DNA of 64,000 nt from Pomphorhynchus laevis (Eukaryota; Acanthocephala; Palaeacanthocephala; Echinorhynchida; Pomphorhynchidae), in contig WNNJ02002134.1 of assembly GCA_012934845.2 (NCBI GenBank), positions 1 to 64,000 on the forward strand, written 5' to 3'. This document shows positions 14,833-42,455 of the stretch, piece by piece. Under the pieces are notes generated by a model. That model searched no databases. It was not told the origin of the DNA and saw only the letters and a list, made by a program, of their open reading frames with translations. Made by a program: the position numbers and the translations under genes. Every line of letters begins with the position of its first letter. Position 1 is the first letter of the stretch.

Positions 14833-15430
14833 TTGTATTCAATTAGTGAGCACATTTATCCAGAAAGCCTTATTCTTAACAAAACCAATATTAATGATAA
14901 AGAAGGTGTATATCTAGATATGAACATTAAATTAACATTAACTAAAACTACTATTAATTTATATCGTAAAGATGACATATTTAAATTTACAAGAAACATA
15001 TTTTTGCATGAGCATTCATGCATACCATATAATATAAAATATAATACATTAAATAATGAAATTTTAAGAATTGCAACAATATGTAATGATATTGGCTTTC
15101 TTCAAAATCATTTAAATAATTTAATAGATACATATTTTAAACTAGGTTACTATAAAAATAACATCAAGCAGAAAATAGTAAAATATATAAATCAACACAA
15201 TAATATAAAGAATAAATTTAAACTCTTAAGTGGCAAATTTTTATGGATGGATAATAAATAATATACTTTGTATTAGAATAAGATACTAGATAGTTTTATC
15301 AGAGGAAATACATCATTAGCATGTATTTGGCCCCGCTGCTATGTTGGGTAGAGGAGTTATGGGGCCGAAACCTGATAGCATAGCAGTTCCTCCTGATGAC
15401 CTCTAATCTTTATTCTGATACATAGTTTGT
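14833..15430 (+). mobile_element. Penelope-like element copy 1: RT end plus 3' module, 5' truncated
   Basis: Open frame 14833-15261 (142 codons) equals the C-terminal part of a PLE reverse transcriptase: SISEHIYPESLILNKTNIND, YLDMNIKLTLTKTTINLYRK, FLHEHSCIPYNIKY, then the thumb-like helix-rich end closing with KFLWMDNK. The stop is followed by a conserved 3' module (15262-15430) with the CTGATGA (15393-15399) and CGAAAC (15366-15371) words. No GIY-YIG endonuclease follows. The copy is a truncated fossil and looks young, because it is nearly identical to the other copies. Confidence 0.85.
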
Positions 15431-15464
15431 TATCTTTTAGAATCATCTGCCCATTCATATACGC

Positions 15465-16060
15465 CAATCAACCTTGATGATATATGTGTATTTAATTCTA
15501 ATAATTTTTATTCAATTAGTGAACAAATTTATCCAGAAAGCCTTATTCTTAACAAAACCAATATTAATGATAAAGAAGGTGTATATCTAGATATGAACAT
15601 TAAATTAACATTAACTAAAACTACTATTAATTTATATCGTAAAGATGACATATTTAAATTTACAAGAAACATATTTTTGCATGAGCATTCATGCATACCA
15701 TATAATATAAAATATAATACATTAAATAATGAAATTTTAAGAATTGCAACAATATGTAATGATATTGGCTTTCTTCAAAATCATTTAAATAATTTAATAG
15801 ATACATATTTTAAACTAGGTTACTATAAAAATAAAATTAAACAGAAAATAGTAAAATATATAAATCAACACAATAATATAAAGAATAAATTTAAACTCTT
15901 AAGTGGCAAATTTTTATGGATGGATAATAAATAATATACTTTGCATTAGAATAGGATACTATAATAGAATAGATATTATTATATTATAGATATTATAATA
16001 GTATATTATAATAGGATACATACTTACATTGTACCGAGGAAATGACGTTATGTGTTGAAC
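15465..16060 (+). mobile_element. Penelope-like element copy 2, 5' truncated
   Basis: Same RT segment as copy 1, starting at the DDICVFNSNNFYSIS-type region and ending with the same KFLWMDNK stop (open frame from 15593 to 15934). Instead of the structured 3' module it runs into a TATTATA-rich tail and a stretch ending TGTACCGAGGAAATGACGTT. The same unusual tail follows copy 3, which shows that copies 2 and 3 arose by duplication of one locus. Confidence 0.8.
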
Positions 16061-16550
16061 AAATAAAATTTCAATTGATTTTATATCGACACACATTAGC
16101 ACATACCAAGAGATAAGATCGTTGTTTTTGTGCTTTGAAAATCCACATATGCTTGAATTAGTCAAACCGACAAAATGATAGCAGATATCACCTTATAATC
16201 ATTTTTTAAGAATGATACAAACGAATTGCTGATGTAACAACTTCTTTGTTGCCGTCCCAGTCATTTGCTGATGTGGTGACCAAAGAGAATTTGAAGGTGA
16301 TGCAGAAAAATCACGCTGTTCGGCTTTAAACCGGACTGGTTGGTAAATTATTAAAATGTTTCAATGTTTTACAAAATCATTCTTTCAAAATCACAATCTG
16401 ATTATCACGGCACAGTTTAAGGTATTTAGTAAAGTAACGAAATGTAAATTTTAAAGCAAAATTTAGACGAATAAGTGGAACACATTTTTAGTATTTACTA
16501 CAGACTGTCATTATTTTCACTGCAATAACTTAAATTATATAAATATATGA
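16061..16550. other. Unique spacer between duplicated PLE copies
   Basis: No gene or repeat recognised. It is slightly less AT-rich near 16200-16350. Confidence 0.4.
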
Positions 16551-17155
16551 AATATATGTTTCGATACATTGATGATATGTGTATTTAATTCTAATAATTT
16601 TTATTCAATTAGTGAACAAATTTATCCAGAAAGCCTTATTCTTAACAAAACCAATATTAATGATAAAGAAGGTATATATCTAGATATGAACATTAAATTA
16701 ACATTAACTAAAACTACTATTAATTTATATCGTAAAGATGACATATTTAAATTTACAAGAAACATATTTTTGCATGAGCATTCATGCATACCATATAATA
16801 TAAAATATAATACATTAAATAATGAAATTTTAAGAATTGCAACAATATGTAATGATATTGGCTTTCTTCAAAATTATTTAAATAATTTAATAGATACATA
16901 TTTTAAACTAGGTTACTATAAAAATAAAATCAAACAGAAAATAGTAAAATATATAAATCAACACAATAATATAAAGAATAAATTTAAACTCTTAAGTGGC
17001 AAATTTTTATGGATGGATAATAAATAATATACTTTGCATTAGAATAGGATACTATAATAGAATAGATATTATTATATTATAGATATTATAATAGTATATT
17101 ATAATAAGATACATACTTACATTGTACCGAGGAAATGACGTTATGTGTTAAAATT
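16551..17155 (+). mobile_element. Penelope-like element copy 3, 5' truncated
   Basis: Open frame 16569-17027 (152 codons), nearly identical to copy 2 and with the same tail through ATGACGTTATGTGTT. The stop codons of copies 2 and 3 lie 1,093 bp apart. The piece begins just left of the YIDD catalytic region, so most of the RT is missing. A young fossil copy. Confidence 0.8.
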
Positions 17156-17700
17156 AACACATAAAATTGACGTTAATAAATAAAATTTCAATTGATTTTA
17201 TATCGTCTATATGTCGCTACGCTAATCTATTCCGTAGAATTACAGATACACTGGCAAGTTATAAACATAGGTCTATTGTAGGAAGTACAAACAGTAATAT
17301 CATTACAAGTTGTAATCTGGTGTTTTCCCAAAAGGTGGAGTTAATTAAAAGAAGGAATAATACTAGAAAAAAAAACAGAAATTTATGTGAACATCAAGTA
17401 TAAAAAGAAAACCTACCAGTTTTGATTCCCAAACGTATCAGTATAAAGTACTTTATTATAGTCGTACATCATTCAGGTACAGGTTTATTAAAAAACCCCA
17501 ATATTACCGTTGTCGTTTCAATAGCTTTCTCCTTTATTCTTTTCCTTTAATAATGTAATTCCAAAAATAAAACGCACATCCCAGCTAATCAAGATCAAGA
17601 AAAGAACAGAATTTACACTTTTTTACACAAACAAGACTTCTCATTGTCGCTTAGACTTTTGCTTAGAGGTATGTGCTTTAGTATTGTTTGTCCATATTGC
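17156..17700. other. Non-coding, nothing recognised
   Basis: A 78-codon open frame at 17167-17403 has no recognisable features and is not supported. Confidence 0.35.
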
Positions 17701-17998
17701 GAGGTTTTTTGTTGATCCGACATCATTTATGCTTGTGGAGATATGAACAATGCTATAAGAGAATCGGAGCTATCCGTTGTGATAAAAATGTTGCTGTCTT
17801 CCTTCATGTTTCTTCGCATTGCTTGCACCTTGTTGATCCGAATGCATTGGCGCTTGTGGAAATCTGAACAGTGCTATAAGATAATCGGATCTATCCGTTG
17901 TGAAAAAATGTTGTTGTTTTCCTTCCTGTGTTTCTTCGCATTGCTTGCATCTTGTTGATCCGGCTGCATTGATGCTTGTGGAGATCTGCACACTGTTA
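17701..17998. repeat. Tandem repeat, ~121-bp unit, about 2.5 copies
   Basis: The word GTTGATCCG recurs at 17711, 17832 and 17953 (spacing 121). Each unit also contains GCTTGTGGA, CTATCCGTTGTGA and TTTCTTCGCATTGCTTG. 121 is not a multiple of three and the translated frames look unconstrained, so this is a minisatellite rather than protein repeats. Confidence 0.75.
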
Positions 17999-18120
17999 CG
18001 AAATATGTAAATACATACTTACGAAATTCGGAATTTAGAAAATGGTGTTGTATACATTCACACGCAGAGTGAATAATATAATATACAATATTATGAAAAT
18101 ACAATATTATCTATAAAAAT

Positions 18121-18590
18121 ACCATCTAACAGAAAATAGTAAAATATATAAATCAACACAATAATATTAAAAATAAATTTAAAATCATTAGCGGAAAATT
18201 TTTATGGATGGATAATAAATAATATACTTTGTATTAGAATAAGATACTATATAATCAAATGAATCAGAGAAAATACATCATTAGCATGTATTTGGCCCCG
18301 TTGCTATGTTGGGTAGAGGACTTAGGGGCCGAAACCTGATAGCATAGCAGTTCCTCCTGATGACCTCTAATTCTTATTATGATACAACGTCTGTTATTTA
18401 TTAGTCAATTCATAAAAATGACGTTTATTTTAAATTTCGATTTTTATTTTAACTTGATATAAATTATAAAAAAATTTATAACAATTATTTATTTTATTAT
18501 TTAATTATTAAATTTTGATGTAGCATTATTATGTTTTCTTTATTTTATAATTATATTAAATAGACTCAGTGAGCTGATTTGATTACGATA
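18121..18590 (+). mobile_element. Penelope-like element 3' end with full 3' UTR
   Basis: 18121-18225 holds the last RT codons (ending FLWMDNK). 18226-18420 is the structured 3' module. 18420-18590 continues in homology with the 3' flank of the minus-strand PLE (39060 back to about 38870), including a GTAGCATTATTATGTTTT-like block and AGACTCAGTGAGCTGATTT. The PLE 3' untranslated region is therefore about 360 bp. It ends about 300 bases upstream of the DDX23 start codon. Confidence 0.75.
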
Positions 18591-18599
18591 AACATTTTT

Positions 18600-18735
18600 G
18601 GAAATATTTAATAACATATAATAATATATATGTTATATATGTATATGTTATATAATAACATATATGTTATAATAATATATAATAACATATTTGTTATATG
18701 TCATATACATGTATATGTTATATAATAACATATAC
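18600..18735. repeat. AT-rich palindromic simple sequence
   Basis: Repeated ATAACATATATGTTAT-type palindromes. It lies in the presumed promoter or 5' flank of DDX23. Probable cruciform-prone low-complexity DNA. Confidence 0.7.
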
Positions 18736-18884
18736 ACCCAGAGTGCACCCAGAGTCCACTCTCCAAGTGCACTCTATCTATATTAGATACCACTAAATTT
18801 TAAGTTTTTTAAAACTTTGTTTTTCTTTACTTTATATGCAGGTGTTTGTATAATAATTTTAGATCACACTTGCCATTCGTTTCT

Positions 18885-36894
<18,010 letters not shown>

Positions 36895-37647
36895 TATTAA
36901 ATGGTTTCAACTCTATCACATGCAATCTAAAATGATTTTTAATTCAATTAATTTTTTGAATTAATCAAAAAATTTGATTATAAATTTTATTTTACTAATT
37001 TGTACTTTAATTTCTTAATAAAAATACAAATCTAATTACCTTATTATTTACATTTTAAAGTTGTTTTTAATTTTTCAATCATTGTTTGAAAAATTAAAAA
37101 TAGTGTTTTAAATTATTTTAGTAAATTTTAAAACATTTGAATTTTTAAATTAAATTTACTTTAAACTTAAAGTATTCTAGAATGTAGTTTAACTTAAAGT
37201 AAAACTTTAAGGTTTTAAAGTTTTAAAACCTTAAAATCTTAAAACTTTTTAAGGTTTTAACTTAAAGTAAAATTACATATGATACCGTAAATAATTTATT
37301 TTTGTTTATTATTTTGGTTTAATCCGGGTGCATATCTCATTGGTACCTCTATCTTGAAGGATTTTTCATATCTTACATATTTTGCGATTGCAGTATTTTT
37401 CATATTTTACGTTCTTATTAGATCAGCTTTGTCATGACTTGCTTTTCGATTAAATTCTACAGCGCGTAAAGTCTGAATTTTCATAAATTTAATGTTACAA
37501 ATTCAAATGCCATAAATGTTTATTAATTTTAGACTGAACTCATCAACTACCAACAATTTGGTTACACAAATTCATAATGTTTATTTAAACTGGCAATTAT
37601 GTTTTACATAATTGCCAGTTTAAGTTTTACGATTAATAAGGATAATT
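36895..37647. other. Convergent intergenic region between DDX23 and the RPN13-like gene
   Basis: An AATAAA at 37017-37022, about 123 bases after the DDX23 stop, is the best poly(A) signal candidate. 37150-37270 is built of TTAAAACCTTAAA-type internal inverted repeats. An inverted pair AACTGGCAATTATGT / ACATAATTGCCAGTT lies at 37588-37622. No gene is seen. Confidence 0.45.
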
Positions 37648-37705
37648 GAATCGTTTTGAATTAATATTAATCGGAATAAGGATTTAAATGAATCGTTTTG
37701 CATTA

Positions 37706-38245
37706 TTATGGTTCTGCAGTAACCATCTTTCCATCCAGAATCAATTTACCATCTTTAAACTTTTCTTGATTGCTGCCATGAAGATTAGTTAGATTTTCTA
37801 GAAAGTTGGAAGATATCAGACGATCCCTGTTAGAATGAGAACCCGATACCGTTGGAGGAGATGGTTTCGGATTTGAGACTAAATCTGTTATGCGTTTGAA
37901 TAAGGCTTCGTCTTTATTGGCATCTGATTCTTGCATCCAGAAAAACAAACGCCTATGATGATCCTTCCATTTGAGTAGAAATACCCGACCAGTTTTGCAC
38001 TCTGTAACTTTCACGAATTCGACCTCATCGGGCAGAATTATAAAATCATCCTCGACTTTGTTCGATGTTCTATCAGTCCAAGTTAAGTTTAACAGGTTAT
38101 CAGTGTTGAAGTTTAATTTGACTCTGCCTTTTCGGATGTCTGCAGTAACCATCTTTCCATCCAGAATCAATTTACCAGCTTTAAACTCGATTGTATTCTG
38201 AGAAAGAACTTTATTATGTTGTGACGGTGAAAATAGTGCCGTCAT
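37706..38245 (-). CDS. RPN13/ADRM1-like proteasome ubiquitin receptor, Pru domain only
   Basis: Single-exon open frame of 179 aa. Residues ~15-125 form the Pru (pleckstrin-like ubiquitin receptor) fold signature: IEFKAGKLILDGKMVTADIR, KGRVKLNF, LNLTWTDRTSNKVEDDFIIL, PDEVEFVKV, GRVFLLKWK and RRLFFWMQE. In the family this domain binds ubiquitin and Rpn2 at the proteasome. The usual C-terminal DEUBAD domain that recruits UCH37 is absent. Instead the product ends KFKDGKLILDGKMVTAEP, a second copy of the segment near the start. The DNA copies (about 37715-37757 and 38141-38183) differ at one or two bases. Upstream of the stop, 37648-37708 also matches 40905-40982. It could be a truncated gene, a rearranged pseudogene, or a short paralogue. 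The frame is otherwise intact and the start ATG is clear. Confidence 0.85.
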   Translation of the reverse strand: MTALFSPSQHNKVLSQNTIEFKAGKLILDGKMVTADIRKGRVKLNFNTDNLLNLTWTDRTSNKVEDDFIILPDEVEFVKVTECKTGRVFLLKWKDHHRRLFFWMQESDANKDEALFKRITDLVSNPKPSPPTVSGSHSNRDRLISSNFLENLTNLHGSNQEKFKDGKLILDGKMVTAEP

Positions 38246-38529
38246 TTTCTAGAACATTTGATGAAATACAGATTTATAATTGTAAAAAATAATTATTTTC
38301 TTTCAGCTATTTAATTTCAACATATTCATTCTAATTGAAATAATAATTAATATGATAATATTAATAAAAGATCTAAAATTGAAATCATTAGTACTTACGT
38401 ATTTTTCCAATATTGTTGAGTACATGTAACTTTTAAGTCATGATTTTTAACGTTGCTTTTTCGGTGTCGCCACCTAGTTTAGTTGACTCGGACTAAACTT
38501 ACAACGGGCCATCCAGCAGAATCTGACAG

Positions 38530-38645
38530 GGGGCTGTTCTGCTTAAGGCGGTTGCAGGCTGGAACAAGATCTATAAAGATCTACCACCTTCACTCCACGC
38601 GCTACGCGACCTAGCTATTGGCCATTACCTGGTCTCTTAAACGTG
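38530..38645 (+). mobile_element. Possible LINE C-terminal remnant
   Basis: A GC-rich patch; the plus frame reads AVAGWNKIYKDLPPSLHALR then a stop. This resembles the end of CR1/L2 polyproteins (xxWNxLPxxLRxxxS). Just upstream a perfect 8-bp hairpin AGTTTAGT/ACTAAACT lies at about 38478-38501. Short and uncertain. Confidence 0.4.
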
Positions 38646-38869
38646 ATCACGTGAAGCAGTTTACATTTTAAAGTGTAAACACCTTGGGATGCAAACTTCT
38701 CCCTTTTTTAAGAATAAAAAATTCATGCTTGTTTGAAAATAAGAAAAAATAATAAAGTCGTAACCAATAATACATAGTTTCAGTATTTCTGACAGAGGTC
38801 ATATTACCGGGAAAACAAAGTCCACAGGTCAATAATAACATGTCAGTAGAACAAATTAAATCAGCTAAC

Positions 38870-40463
38870 TGAGTCTACGTATTGTTATATAATTATAAAA
38901 TAAACAAAACATAATAATGCTAAATCAAAATTTAATAATTAAATAATAAAATTAATAATTGTTTTTAGATTTTCTATAATTTAAATCAAGTTAAAAATAA
39001 AAATAAAATTAAAATTTAAAATAAACGTCATTTTTATGAATTGACTAATAAATAACAGACGTTGTATCAGAATAAGAATTAGAGGTCATCAGGAGGAACT
39101 GCTATGCTATCAGGTTTCGGCCCCTAACTCCTCTACCCAACATAGCAGCGGGGCCAAATACATGCTAATGATGTATTTCCTCTGAAATAACTATCTAGTA
39201 TCTTATTCTAATGCAAAGTATATTATTTATTATCCATCCATAAAAATTTGCCACTTAAGAGTTTAAATTTATTCTTTATATTATTGTGTTGATTTATATA
39301 TTTTACTATTTTCTGCTTGATGTTATTTTTATAGTAACCTAGTTTAAAATATGTATCTATTAAATTATTTAAATGATTTTGAAGAAAGCCAATATCATTA
39401 CATATTGTTGCAATTCTTAAAATTTCATTATTTAATGTATTATATTTTATATTATATGGTATGCATGAATGCTCATGCAAAAATATGTTTCTTGTAAATT
39501 TAAATATGTCATCTTTACGATATAAATTAATAGTAGTTTTAGTTAATGTTAATTTAATGTTCATATCTAGATATACACCTTCTTTATCATTAATATTGGT
39601 TTTGTTAAGAATAAGGCTTTCTGGATAAATGTGCTCACTAATTGAATAAAAATTATTAGAATTAAATACACATATATCATCAATGTATCGAAACATATAT
39701 TTCATATATTTATATTATTTAGATTTAGTTTTTACACAGTTATGAACAAATTCATATTCTATAAAGCTTAAAAACAAGTCAGCTATAATTGGGCTACTAT
39801 TACCACCCATTAAAACACCTTTTACTTGTCTAAATATAGATGTCCCTACTTTTAAATAATTTTGATTTATCAAAATATTTAAGGATTCTATTAATTCAAT
39901 TTTATCCATATATTTATATTTATTTGGTGGTTTAATTTTTGTTAGATAGACGTTATAATTATTATAACATATATATGTATATCTTTTTCCGAATATAAGA
40001 TTAATTAATTTTACTAACGCTTCTTTAATATCTACTAAATCTAGATTTGTATAAAGCGTACTAAAATCGTATGTATTTATATTTTGAAAATTTATTCCTT
40101 TTGTCTGTTCTAAAAATTCTTTTGTAGAATTAATACTGAAATAGTGTTTTATACCAGTATTAATTTCGATTACCTTGCAATATTTTTTAAAAATGTGCTT
40201 TAATTACTTTGTATTTTATTCATATAGACAGAAAGTGGTTTTAATGTACATTTAAACGCACTACATATGAACCTAGGTTTTATTGGATTTTTATGTAATT
40301 TTGGATTCCAATATAATATAGGTATAGTTTTATTATCTAATTCAACCTTTATACCCTTTTTATCCATTATAGAACAGTGACTTGTAATAATTGTTTCTAA
40401 ACTCAACTCACTACGTTCATATGTTGGATTTACATTTAAATCATTAGAATTAACCTCTTTCAT
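38870..40463 (-). mobile_element. Penelope-like element, longest copy, 5' truncated
   Basis: Minus strand, read right to left. KLHK-containing start (TIPILYWNPKLHKNPIKPRF, ~40300), palm region with TYDFSTLYTNLDLVDIKEAL (~40020-40090), VKGVLMGGNSSPIIADLFLS (39715-39909), catalytic YIDD with YIDDICVFNSNNFYSIS (~39640-39705), and the same C-terminal end as the plus-strand copies (stop ~39223). A conserved 3' UTR follows, including the structured module (39060-39185), down to about 38870. KLHK plus YIDD and the overall order identify a PLE. No C-terminal GIY-YIG domain is present. It is broken in a few places and therefore a fossil, probably fairly young given its close match to the other copies. 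Confidence 0.85.
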
Positions 40464-40499
40464 TAGTATAATATTAACTAAAAATTAATTAATAATCAT

Positions 40500-41500
40500 A
40501 AATCAATTAAATTAATTAATTTAAGTAATTATTAAATTTACTATTAAATGTTTTGTCTTTATTTATAAATTTAAGCTATATATTTTTAATTTTGGTGAAA
40601 ATCAATAAAATACTGTTGTATTTCGCTATCTACTGTTAGCATCATCTGAAAGAGAAACAAAATAGATTTATTTAGTTTATGTTTTCTGATGATAGCGAAA
40701 CATAAAAGCTAATGAACTATAAAAATATAAAATAGTTTTATTGATCTTATTCAAAAATTCAAAACTTTTACTTATAATGAAAAATAACATCGATACAGGT
40801 AACTTGAAAAGTTGTTAAAATTCATGAAATAGATCGAACAACTAACCTAATCTATTATTTATAAAATATTAAAATGAGGATGGAATCGGATTAATAAGGA
40901 TAATTGGAATAAGGATTAAAATGAGTCGTTTTGAATTAATATTAATCGGAATAAGGATTAAAATGAATCGTTTTGCATTATTTCAGTGAAAATTTATTTC
41001 GACATTGGTTTAAATGTGTGGAAAAGTTAATTGAAACCTTTTTGCCTATTCTCCCTTTTATTTTTACAATTTATTTGATTTAATTAATTAATTAATTAAT
41101 TGATTAATAATAAAAATTATTAATTATTATTAATTATTATGTAAGCGACTACAAATGGTAAATATTCAATATTAACTAAGCTAAACGTGGAGTCTGCTAG
41201 ATGGCAAATAAGTATTTTTTCACAGAGCACTTGCGAAAAAACAGGATAATGTGTTATCCAAATTTTCTTAATGAATAAGGATATTTCAACTAAATTTAAA
41301 AATAGGAAGAGCGCAATTATAATTAGCTATATCATCGGTCATTGTTATAAATATTAAAAATATTAATTTTGTTATATCCAGACAGCATCATTAAAAACAT
41401 TATGTTTTGTGATGATAGCGAAATATAAAAGCTAACAAAAATATATAATAGTTTAATTGATCCTGTAACAAAATTCAAAAATTTTACTTAATAATTAAAT
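40500..41500. repeat. MITE-like repeat family copies at 40610, 40681 and 41400
   Basis: 40681-40775 and 41400-41490 share TGATGATAGCGAAA, ATAAAAGCTAA, then ATAGTTTxATTGAT and a CAAAAATTxxAAA end; a relative lies at 20822. 40600-40655 carries the inverse arm (ATTTCGCTATCTACTG, TTAGCATCATCTGA). With 40681 this makes an inverted pair, so the units are probably short foldback elements. Confidence 0.55.
40905..40985. repeat. Repeat shared with the 3' end of the RPN13-like gene
   Basis: GATAATTGGAATAAGG and AATCGTTTTGCATTAT words also occur at 37640-37706, where they abut the duplicated RPN13 segment. A shorter internal repetition (TTTTGAATTAATATTAATCGG) is present at both sites. Likely footprint of the rearrangement that rebuilt the 3' end of that gene. 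Confidence 0.6.
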
Positions 41501-41700
41501 AAAATGTAATGTATCACATAATTGGAATTACATTAAATACACATATTCAAGTGACTAAATTTCTGCGCAATTACATTAATATTAAAATTTAAACAAATTT
41601 AAAATTTTCGTTAAAACGAAATGCTCAAAAGCATTTAAAAGCATTTCAGTTGAAAGCTTCAAAGTATATCAGGAAAAATTCAAAAAATATAACTTTTTAG

Positions 41701-42184
41701 GAGAGTGAGACCAATCCGCGTAAATGTCTTGTAAAGCATGTAAGCCAGACGCAAAAGAATGATGAATGCCGTTTCGTCATCACAATGACTCATCAGTGTC
41801 AGATCCCTCCCACTACTGAATGCAGAGGAGGACTGGCAGACGGCAATCAATGAAAAAATCAATGTGAATAATGCACTAGAAAATTTTCTAGTATCATCAT
41901 AGAATACTAAATCAGTACTACAGCTTCGCCAAAAAGGATCATTAGCAAAAGCACTGGCAAATGCCAGCGCAGGTCTCTTTAATATCGGCTAACTTTAATT
42001 TAATGAGAGTGAAATTTTATTTAACGCTAGTGCTTTTCCTGGCATTGGCCTTAAAGTGCCAGCAAAAAGTAGTGGGAGGAATCTGGCACTGATGTGTCAT
42101 TGTAATGACGAAACGGCATTCGTCATTCTTTCGCGTCAGGCTTATATGTTTTACAAGAAATTCACGCGGAATGGTCTCACTCTC
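41701..42184. mobile_element. Non-autonomous inverted-repeat transposon (MITE), 484 bp
   Basis: Ends are GAGAGTGAGACCA (41701-41713) and its complement TGGTCTCACTCTC (42172-42184). The terminal inverted repeats extend about 115 bp inward at roughly 85-90 % by eye, sharing GAATGCCGTTTCGTCAT and ATCAGTG blocks. No transposase frame is present. A perfect 18-bp palindrome ACTAGAAAATTTTCTAGT lies at 41875-41892. I could not settle the target-site duplication. The element has no family assignment. Confidence 0.7.
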
Positions 42185-42186
42185 TT

Positions 42187-42455
42187 TAAATAAAAGTTAG
42201 CCGATATTAAATAGACCTGCGCTGGCATTTGCCAGTGCTTTTGCTAATGATCCTTTTTGGTGAAGCTGTAGTACTGATTTAGTACTCTATGATGTTACTA
42301 GAAAATTTTCTAGTACATCATTCACATTGATTCATTCATTGATTGCCGTCTGCCAGTCCTCCTCTGCATCCAGTAGTGGGAGGGATCTGACACTGATGAG
42401 TCATTGTGATGACGAAACGGCATTCGTCATTCTTTCGGGTTGGCTTACATGTTTT
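42187..42455. repeat. Inverted partial copy of the adjacent MITE
   Basis: Reverse complement of 41737-41996, over about 260 bp with few differences, including the same 18-bp palindrome (42297-42314). Together the two copies form a ~260-bp inverted repeat with a ~190-bp spacer. Confidence 0.75.

Noticed and set aside
15366-15399. Hammerhead ribozyme in the PLE 3' module
   Set aside because: CGAAAC and CTGATGA are present but in the order GAAA then CTGATGA, and no set of three stems with a UH cleavage site closes around them on either strand; kept only as a note in the pseudoknot finding.
17743-18104. Overlapping open frames on both strands
   Set aside because: They run over the 121-bp tandem repeat in different frames per unit, so they are a repeat artefact.
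40464-41000. Possible N-terminal GIY-YIG exon of the PLE
   Set aside because: The minus strand here is AT-rich with stops in all frames and carries foldback repeats instead; the element is simply 5' truncated.
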